From positions 1 through 64,000 of the forward strand of contig NZ_JAELUP010000113.1 in the NCBI RefSeq assembly GCF_016424485.1: a DNA stretch of 64,000 nucleotides, given 5' to 3'. Source of the stretch: Paenibacillus roseus (lineage in GTDB: Bacteria; Bacillota; Bacilli; Paenibacillales; Paenibacillaceae). Position numbers and translations under genes: made by a program. The notes below the pieces were generated by a model that was given only the letters and a program-made list of their open reading frames with translations, ran no database searches and was not told the origin of the DNA. Shown here piece by piece: positions 42,174-51,600 of this stretch; the stretch's first letter is position 1; every line of letters starts with the position of its first letter.

Positions 42174-42263
42174 TCCCGAATTTCTGCTCACAAGCGTAAA
42201 CGGCTTTGCCGTCCTTTGACGGGCAAAAACTTCGTTTCGCGGAGAAATATAAGCTCATTTATA
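42174..42263. repeat. duplicated intergenic flank, left part (with 53421-53522)
   Basis: CCCGAATTTCTGCTCACAAG and the following CGTAAACGGCTTT are identical at 42176 and 53424. The hairpin then continues to CTTCGTTTCGCG and a TAAATATAAGC-like stretch in both. The copy here has a longer hairpin loop (CCGTCCTTTGACGGG). It is followed in both places by the fold-back element. Confidence 0.75.
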
Positions 42264-42477
42264 GGCTCAAAACCAGAATTAGTGGTTGACCACTAGGTGG
42301 AGGGGACGCTGCGTGGCAGAGGATGCTTCCGATTGCTGTTAAAGCCCGATTCCTTTATAGGATAGAGGCTAGCAAGGGGAATCGGGCTTTCAAGGCGACC
42401 ACGTGCGTTTCTCCAGAATTCCTCTGCCCCTTCGCTGCTATCTCCTCGATGTCAACCACTAATTTTTAGATTGAGCC
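42264..42477. mobile_element. 214-bp fold-back element (MITE-like), copy 2, reversed orientation
   Basis: GGCTCAAAACCAGAATTAGT at the left and ACTAATTTTTAGATTGAGCC at the right are inverted ends. The central AAAGCCCGATTC/GAATCGGGCTTT pair is present. Its sequence matches the reverse complement of copies 1 and 3. No clean 8-bp target duplication is seen: the flanks CATTTATA and TTATAAAT are nearly inverted, not direct. Confidence 0.82.
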
Positions 42478-42489
42478 TTATAAATATTT

Positions 42490-42525
42490 CAAAAAAACCT
42501 CCGGCGTTCAATTTCCGCCGGAGGC
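42490..42525 (-). terminator. terminator after the giant SLH gene
   Basis: On the minus strand CCTCCGGCG and CGCCGGAGG are perfect arms around GAAATTGAA, followed by TTTTTTT. The same structure follows the SLH gene at 53830. Confidence 0.88.
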
Positions 42526-42565
42526 TTATCAATGCGATGTATTCAACAACTCATGCAAGAACATA

Positions 42566-42676
42566 TTATGATCTTGCCAGCGGCATGATCAGTGCCAGCG
42601 TTTTCGCCGCCTCTTCCCGGGTGGAACGGTCCAGCGGCGAAAAGCTGCTGCCATAGCGCCTGCCGAGAGAATCCAT
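42566..42676 (-). pseudogene. fossil SLH tail directly after the giant gene
   Basis: A 36-residue frame, starting at an ATG that overlaps the giant gene's stop (TAATG), reads GSSFSPLDRSTREEAAKTLA then LIMPLARS and a stop. It corresponds to the C-terminus of the SLH protein at 53830 (DSSFSPKDYATREEAAKMLA then LIMQLVKS). The downstream DNA also matches. It is the leftover 3' end of another SLH gene, replaced upstream by the giant gene. Confidence 0.8.
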
Positions 42677-45600
42677 TAGTTCTTGGCTTCAGACGCTACC
42701 TTCAAGAGTACTGTCACAGCTTCTGCTCTTGTCGCACGGGCATACGGCTCAAAGCGATTTGATCCTTTTCCACTCATGTAGCCGCGGTTCTTGATAGCTG
42801 CCACTGCTTCCTTCGCCCAAGCAGGAATCTGTTTATCGTCGTTGAAGCCTGTTGAAACGGACGCCTGCAAGTTCAAACGGGAAGCTTTAGCCGTCATAAC
42901 CGCCATTTCGAGACGCGTAATAGGCGCGTCAGGCCGGAACGTTCCATCCGAATAGCCTGTAATATATCCGGCTTGGACTGCCTGTGCTACTGCTTTTTTC
43001 GCCCATTCTCCTATTTCCGTAGCATCTTTGAAGTGCAATTTTGTTCCCGGTTCAGCCATTTGCGGATGCAAGGCATTCATCAGCATTACGGTAAATTCTG
43101 CGCGAGTCACCATGCGGTTTGGTCTGAAACTTCCATCCTGGTAGCCTTTAGCGATACCTTTGTCAACCGCCCGCTTAATTGAAGATTCGGCCCAGTGACC
43201 GGCAATGTCAATCAGCTTAACCGGCGTATTGTTTTCCTGCTCCGGCTCAGTCCCTTGCCCGACGGCAAACACCGCAAACTTCGTAAAGTGATCGACCGTA
43301 ACGGTAATCTTGTTGCCGTTTATCGTTCCCCCGGCTATTTCAATCCAGCTTCTTTTTTCTTCATCATAGTAGAATACAGAAGGTCTTTGATAGCTTTTTA
43401 GTTTGTCAGGATTAAATATAAAGGTCAAGGTTACCGGCTTTTTGAAATTACCCTGAAAATTTTTGGTGATCTCGAAAGCATTGCTCGCAAGAATCTCTTT
43501 GTCTGTAAGCAAACCGTCCACATTTGTTAGCTTATCGATCGTTATTTTTAAATCTCTATCTGCTGCACCTGCCGGAATGAAGACGACGACTTCATCTTCC
43601 AAGCTGACTTCGCCCTCTTGGCCGGCTAGCAGGCTCAGCCTGCCATCATTCGATTTATGCTTGCCGGGAGCATAGCCTCCGCCTGTCGGTGATGTCGAGC
43701 CTCCTCCGTTAGACGGCGGTGCGTTGACCGTTAACGTGTACGTCGTTTTTGTTACGCCGTCTTGGGCAGTGACGATGACTTTATTGCCCGTTGCCAGTGT
43801 AACGGCGACCGTCACTCCGTCAGCTTCATACACTTCGAACGTCGCGTGCGCCGCTGGCGTAATTGCAGACTTGAACGCCGCTAGCGTTGTACCGTACGGA
43901 ATGTTCTTGATCGTCTCGTTCCCCGTTCCACCCGCGCTTACTGTTCCGATTGTTGAAGTCAGTGTTGCATCGCTGCTTGGTGGTGCGTTAACCGTTACCG
44001 TATATGTCGTTTTTGTTACGCCATCTTGGGCGGTGACGATGACTTTATTTCCTGTTGCCAGTGTAACGGCGACTGTAACTCCATCCGATTCATACACTTC
44101 AAAAGATGCGTTTGCCGCTACCGTAATCCCCGACTTGAACGCCGCTAGCGTCGTGCCGTACGGAATGTTCGTGATCGTCTCGTTCGCTGTTCCGCCTGTG
44201 CTCACTGTCCCAATTGTCGACGTCAGCGTCGCATCGCTGCTCGGCGGGGCGTTGACCGTTACCGTGTACGTCGTTTTCGTTACGCCATCTTGGGCAGTGA
44301 CGATAACTTTATTTCCTGTTGCCAGTGTAACGGCGACCGTCACTCCATCCGATTCATACATTTCGAATGTCGCGTGCGCCGCTGGCGTAATTGCAGATTT
44401 GAACGCCGCTAGCGTCGTGCCGTACGGAATGTTCGTGATCGTCTCGTTTGCTGTTCCGCCTGTGCTCACCACCCCGATTGTCGACGTTAGCGTCGCATCG
44501 CTACTCGGCGGTGCGTTGACTGTTACCGTGTACGTCGTTTTCGTTACTCCATCTTGGGCGGTGACGATGACTTTGTTGCCTGTCGCTAATGCGGTGGCGA
44601 TCGTCACTCCGTCGGCTTCATACACTTCGAACGTCGCGTGCGCCGCTGGCGTTATAGCCAACTTGAACGCGGCTAGTGTTGTACCATACGGGATGTCCGT
44701 AATCGTCTCGTTCACTGTTCCGCCAGCGCTCACTGTTCCGATTGTCGAGGTCAGTGTTGCATCGCTACTCGGCGGTGCGTTGACTATTACCGTATACGTC
44801 GTTTTTGTTACGCCATCTTGGGCGATAACAATAACTTTATTTCCTGTTGCTAGTGTAACCGCGACCGTCACTCCATCCGATTCATACACTTCAAAAGAGG
44901 CGTTTGCCGCTACCGTAATCCCCGATTTGAACGCCGCTAGCGTCGTGCCGTACGGAATGTTCGTGATTGTCTCGTTCGCCGTTCCGCCTGTGCTTACCAC
45001 CCCGATTGTCGAAGTCAGTGTTGCGTCGCTGCTTGGCGGTACGTTAACCGTTACCGTGTACGTCGTTTTCGTTACGCCATCTTGCGCAGTGACGATGACC
45101 TTGTTGCCTGTCGCTAACACGGTCGAAACGGTCACTCCATCGGCTTTATACACTTCGAACGTCGCGTGCAACGCTGGTGTAATTGCAGACCTGAACGCGG
45201 CTAACGTCGTGCCGTGCGGAATATTCGTGATCGTCTCGTTCGCCGTTCCTCCTGTGCTCACTGTCCCAATTGTCGACGTCAGCGTCGCATCGCTACTAGG
45301 CGGTGCGTTAACTGTTACCGTGTACGTCGTTTTCGTTACTCCATCTTGCGCAGTGACGATGACCTTGTTACCTGTGGCTAACACGGTCGCAACGGTCACT
45401 CCATCGGCTTTATACACTTCGAACGAAGCGTGCGCCGCTGGTGTAATCGCCATTTTGAACGCCGCTAGCGTCGTGCCGTGCGGAATGTCCGTGATCGTCT
45501 CGTCTGCTGTTCCGCCTGTGCTTACCACCCCGATTGTCGAGGTCAGTGTTGCATCGCTGCTTGGTGGTGCGTTGACCGTTACCGTGTACGTCGTTTTTGT

Positions 45601-48600
45601 TACGCCGTCCTGGGCCGTGACGATGACTTTGTTGCCTGTTGCCAGTGTAACGGCGACTGTCACTCCATCCGATTCATACACTTCGAACGTTGCGTACGCC
45701 GCTGGCGTTATCGCCAACTTGAACGCGGCTAGCGTCGTGCCGTACGGAATGTTCGTGATCGTCTCGTTCACTGTTCCGCCAGTGCTCACTGTTCCGATTG
45801 TCGAGGTCAGTGTTGCATCGCTACTCGGCGGTGCGTTAACTGTTACCGTGTACGTCGTTTTCGTTACGCCATCTTGCGCAGTGACGATGACCTTGTTGCC
45901 TGTCGCTAACACGGTCGAAACGGTCACTCCATCGGCTTTATACACTTCGAACGTTGCGTGCGCCGCTGGCGTTATCGCTGACTTGAACGCGGCTAGCGTC
46001 GTACCGTAAGGGATGTTCGTGATCGTCTCATTCGTCGTTCCGCCTGTGCTTACCACCCCGATTGTCGACGTCAACGTCGCGTCGCTGCTTGGTGGTACGT
46101 TGACTGTTAACGTGTATGTGGTTTTTGTTACGCCGTCTTGGGCGATGACGATGACCTTGTTGCCTGTCGCTAACACGGTCGCGACGGTCACTCCGTCGGC
46201 TTTATACACTTCGAACGTCGCGTGCGCCGCTGGCGTAATTGCCGACTTGAACGCCGCTAGCGTCGTACTGTGCGGAATGTCGGTGATCGTCTCGTTCGCT
46301 GTTCCGCCTGTACTCACTGTCCCGATTGTCGACGTCAAAGTCGCGTCGCTGCTTGGCGGTGCGTTAACTGTTACCGTGTACGTCGTTTTTGTTACGCCGT
46401 CTTGGGCAGTGACGATGACTTTATTTCCTGTTGCCAACACGGTCGCAACGGTCACTCCGTCCGATTCATACACTTCGAACGTCGCGTGCGCCGCTGGCGT
46501 AATTGCCGACTTGAACGCGACTAATGTTGTACCATACGGAATGTCCGTGATCGTCTCGTTCACTGTTCCGCCTGTGCTCACCACTCCGATTGTCGACGTC
46601 AAAGTCGCGTCGCTGCTCGGTGGTGCAACGATCGTTACCGTGTACGTCGTTTTCGTTACGCCGTCTTGGGCAGTGACGATGACTTTATTGCCTGTTGCCA
46701 GTGTAACGGCGACTGTCACTCCATCGGCTCTATACACTTCGAACGTCGCATGCGCCGCTGGTGTTATCGCCAACTTGAAGGCTGCTAGTGTTGTACCATA
46801 CGGAATGTCCGTGATCGTCTCGTTTGCTGTTCCGCCTGTGCTCACCACCCCGATTGTCGACGTTAGCGTCGCATCGCTACTCGGCGGTGCGTTGACTGTT
46901 ACCGTGTACGTCGTTTTCGTTACTCCATCTTGGGCGGTAACGATGACTTTATTGCCTGTCACTAACGCAGTCGAAACGGTCAGTACATCCGCTTCATATA
47001 CTTCGAACGTCGCGTGCGCCGCTGGTGTTATCGCCAACTTGAACGCCGCTAGCGTCGTGCCATGCGGGATGTCCGTGATTGTCTCGTTCGCCGTTCCGCC
47101 TGTGCTTACCACCCCGATTGTCGAAGTCAGTGTTGCGTCGCTGCTTGGTGGTGCGCTAACTGTTACCGTATATGTCGTTTTCGTTACGCCATCTTGGGCA
47201 GTGACAATAACTTTGTTGCCTGTCGCTAACACGGTCGCAACCGTCACTCCGTCGGCTTTATACACTTCGAACGTCGCGTGTGCTGCTGGCGTTATTGCCA
47301 ACTTGAACGCTGCTAACGTCGTGCCGTGCGGAATGTTCGTGATCGTCTCGTTTGCCGTTCCACCTGTGCTTACCACCCCGATTGTCGACGTTAGCGTCGC
47401 ATCGCTACTCGGCGGTGCATTGACCGTTACCGTATATGTCGTTTTCGTTACGCCATCTTGGGCAGTGACAATAACTTTGTTGCCTGTCGCTAACACGGTC
47501 GAAACCGTCACTCCGTCGGCTTTATACACTTCGAACGTCGCGTGTGCTGCTGGCGTTATTGCCAACTTGAACGCTGCTAACGTCGTGCCGTGCGGAATGT
47601 TCGTGATCGTCTCGTTCGCCGTTCCGCCTGTGCTTACTGTTCCGATTGTCGACGTCAAAGTCGCGTCGCTGCTCGGTGGTGCATCAATCGTTACCACATA
47701 TGTCGTTTTCGTTACTCCATCTTGGGCGGTGACGATGACTTTATTTCCTGTTGCCAGCAAAACTGCGACCGTCACTCCGTCCGCTTCATACACTTCGAAC
47801 GTCGCGTGTGCCGCTGGCGTAATTGCCAACTTGAACGCGGCTAGTGTTGTGCCGTACGGAATGTTCGTGATCGTCTCGTTCGCTGTTCCGCCTGTACTAA
47901 CTGTTCCGATTGTCGACGTCAGCGTCGCATCGCTACTCGGCGGTGCATCGATCGTTACCGCATATGTCGTTTTTGTTACGCCATCTTGGGCCGTGACGAT
48001 GACTTTATTTCCTGTCACTAACGCGGTCGAAACCGTCACTCCATCGGCTTTATACACCTCGAACGTCGCATGCGCCGCTGGCGTTATCGCCGACTTGAAC
48101 GCCGCTAGCGTCGTACCGTACGGAATGTCCGTGATCGTCTCGTTCCCCGTTCCGCCTGTGCTCACTGTTCCAATTGTTGAGGTCAGTGTTGCGTCGCTGC
48201 TTGGTGGCGCATTGACCGTTACCGTGTACGTCGTTTTTGTTACGCCATCTTGGGCAGTGACAATGACTTTATTTCCTGTTGCCAGTGTAACGGCGACCGT
48301 CACTCCATCCGCTTTATACACTTCGAACGTCGCGTGTGCCGCTGGCGTTATCGCCAACTTGAACGCTGCTAACGTTGTAGCGTACGGAATGTCGGTGATC
48401 GTCTCGTTCCCCGTTCCGCCTGTGCTCACTGCTCCGATTGTCGACGTCAAAGTCGCGTCGCTGCTTGGCGGTGCGTTAACTGTTACCGTGTACGTCGTTT
48501 TTGTTACGCCGTCTTGGGCAGTGACGATGACTTTATTTCCTGTTGCCAATGAAGTGGCTACTGTCACTCCATCCGATTCATACACTTCGAACGTCGCGTG

Positions 48601-51600
48601 CGCCGCTGGTGTAATTGCCAACTTGAACGCCGCTAGCGTCGTGCCGTACGGAATGTTCGTGATCGTCTCGTTCGCTGTTCCGCCTGTGCTTACCCCCCCG
48701 ATTGTCGAGGTCAGCGTTGCGTCGCTGCTTGGCGGTGCATTAACCGTTACCGTGTACGTCGTTTTTGTTACGCCGTCCTGGGCCGTGACGATGACTTTGT
48801 TGCCTGTTGCCAATGAAGTTGCGACTGTCACTCCATCCGATCCATACACTTCAAACGTCGCGTGTGCCGCTGGCGTTATCGCCAACTTGAACGCTACTAA
48901 CGTCGTGCCGTGCGGAATATCCGTGATCGTCTCGTTCACTGTTCCCCCAGCACTCACTGTCCCGATTGCCGACGTCAGCGTTGCATCGCTGCTTGGCGGT
49001 GCGTTGACCGTTACCGTGTACGTCGTTTTTGTTACGCCGTCTTGGGCAGTGACGATAACTTTGTTGCCTGTTGATAATGCGGTGGCGACCGTCACTCCAT
49101 CTGCTTCATATACTTCGAACGTCGCGTGTGCCGCTGGCGTTATCGCCGACTTGAACGCTGCTAGTGTCGTACTATACGGAATGCTCGTAATCGTCTCGTT
49201 CGCCGTTCCTCCTGTGCTCACTGTCCCGATTGTCGACGTCAACGTTGCGTCGCTGCTTGGCGCATTAATTGTTATGGTATACGTCGTTTTCGTTACGCCA
49301 TCTTGTGCAGTAACGATGACTTTATTTCCTGTTGCCAGTGAAGCTGCAACGGTCACTCCATCCGCTTCATACACTTGGAACGAAGCGTGCGCCGCTGGCG
49401 TTATCGCCGACTTAAACGCCGCTAGCGTTGTGCCATACGGAATGTTCGTAATCGTCTCGTTCGCCGTTCCGCCTGTACTCACCGTCCCGATTGTCGAGGT
49501 CAGCGTCGCGGCGCTGTTCGGTGCTACGGTAACAGTAACTGTCCATGTTTGGCTGGTATTATCTGCGGCAGTCACCCTGTAACTAACCGGATTGGTAAAA
49601 TTGTTAGCGGTCGTACCGCTCACCTGCGTCACGGTGCCCACCCTTGCGGAAGCTCCTGGCGATAAGCTGAACGAGGCCACAAGTCCGTTTAAGCTCGTGC
49701 CGTACTGAACCTCGATCGCTACCGTACGAGAACTCACATTTATCGTTGCCGGACCCGTTTGCTTGTCGAAGCTGAAAGACGTTATCGCCTTCTCGCTGCT
49801 TGGCGCAACCGTAACAGTAACTTTCCAGTCTTGTGTGCTGTTGTCCTCTGCCGTAATCGTATACGTGACTGTATTCGTGAAATCGTTAGCCGTCACACCG
49901 CTCACTTGCGCCACTGCTCCGACCTTGGCTGAAGCTCCTGCCGACAGAGTGAAGCTCGCTACCAAACCATTCAGATTCGTACCGTGAGCCACTTTGATCG
50001 TTACGGTACGCGCTGTCGTATTAATTGTTGCGCCTGAGGTCTGCTCGGCCAACGAAAAGGCAGTTATCGCTTTTGCGCTATTCCTCGCGATCGTTACCGT
50101 ATAGGTTACTTTGTTTACTCCATTCTGTGCGGTTACAATAACCTTAGAGCCGGTAGCCAACACCGTTGCTTCCGTTACACCATCCGCGTTATAAATAACG
50201 TACGTTGCCCCAGCCGCCGCTCTAATGGCAGCGTTCAATGCACTAAACGTCGTTCCATAAGGAACCGTGATCGTTTCATTCGCCGTCCCGCCTGTGCTCA
50301 CGGTTCCAATAGTCGAGGTCAGTGTCGCGTCGCTATTAAGATCGATCGTCACTCTATACACTACCCTGGAAACACCATCCTGCGCGGTGACAATGACTTT
50401 CCTCCCCGAACGCAGCGATGTGGCAACAGTCGTTTCATCGCTATTGTAAATTTCAAATGTAGCTCCAAATGCAGGTGTAATCGCTGCCTTCAATTCGGCC
50501 AAGCTCGTCCCATAAGGGATGCTGGTAATTGTTTCGAGCGCTGTTCTCCCTGTGCTCACAACCCCAATGGTCGAGGTCATTGTAGCGTCCGTATTTAGAG
50601 CCACCGTAATGGAATAAGTGACTTTGTTCACTCCATTTTCCGCAGTGACAATCAATTTTTTCCCCGTAGCCAGCGTCGTGGCAACGGTTATTCCATCGGC
50701 ATCATACACCTCGAATGTCGCGCCGTCCGCCGGGGTAACAGCAGCCTTCAAAGGCGCTAGCGTCGTACCGTAAGGAACCGTAAAGGTTTCATTTGCCGTC
50801 CCCCCAGTGCTTACTACACCGATTGTCGACTTTATTGTTGCGTCCCCGTTCGCTGTGAAACTCACCGCATAAACGACTTTCGTCAGGCCATCCTCTGCGG
50901 TAACAACAACCTTGCTTCCTCTTGACAACTCCGTCGCCAATGTGGCTTCATCAGCATTGTAAATATCAAATGAGGCGCCAGGAGCCGGGGTAATTGCTTT
51001 AATGAGTGCATTCAGCGTTGAGCCATAAGGCACATCGCGAAGCGTCTCATTTGACGTCCCGCCTGCGCTGACTGTTCCTAATGTGGTGGCAAGCGTGGCA
51101 TCGCTTGAGGGCGGCAGCACGGTTGCGGTATACGTTGTCCGCACGGTTCCGCCCAGGGCGGAAACAACGATTTGAACGCCTGTCTTTAAAGTAGTTGCTA
51201 ACGTCGCGCCATCGGCATCATAAATCTCAAAAGTTGCTCCGGCAGACGGTGTAATCGCCCCCCTTAACGCCGCCAACGTGGTACCGTAAGGGATGTCGGT
51301 TATCGTTTCGTTTGCCGTTCCGCCCGCACTTACAGTACCGATCCCGGAGGTCAGCGTGGCGCTGCCCGCTGCAGAAACCCAGCTGGCATATAACGTCGTC
51401 GTCTCAGCGATCGCGAAGGAAGACCCTATTCGGTAAAATTGACCGCTGCCGTCAGCCTTCGTGTTCCAGCCATCGATCATATATCCTGCTTTGGTTAAAT
51501 GGAATCCGGCATCGAGAACGACTTTCGTTCCCGGCATATAAGACACACTCGGTGGAATGGCGCCACCTTCATTGCCGTTGCCGTCATAATCCAAATACGC

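Larger units (their letters stand above)
41966..42263. other. upstream region of the deo operon with two hairpin elements
   Basis: 298 bases. From deoC outward it contains a segment with CACAAGCGTAAACG (42048-42061), a large hairpin with CACACGGCGGCGC/GCGCCGCTGTG arms (42079-42148) related to the RNA at 13050-13110, and a second hairpin beginning CACAAGCGTAAACGGC at 42189. No protein-coding frame is convincing. It may be leader RNA for the operon or accumulated intergenic repeats. Confidence 0.5.

Noticed and set aside
43724..49582. Very long plus-strand open frames (761 and 1189 codons) opposite the giant gene
   Set aside because: They are the antisense of the 264-bp repeat. Once one repeat lacks stops in that frame, all copies do. 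The composition (FVTPSWAVTMTL repeats) and lack of ribosome sites mark them as shadows.
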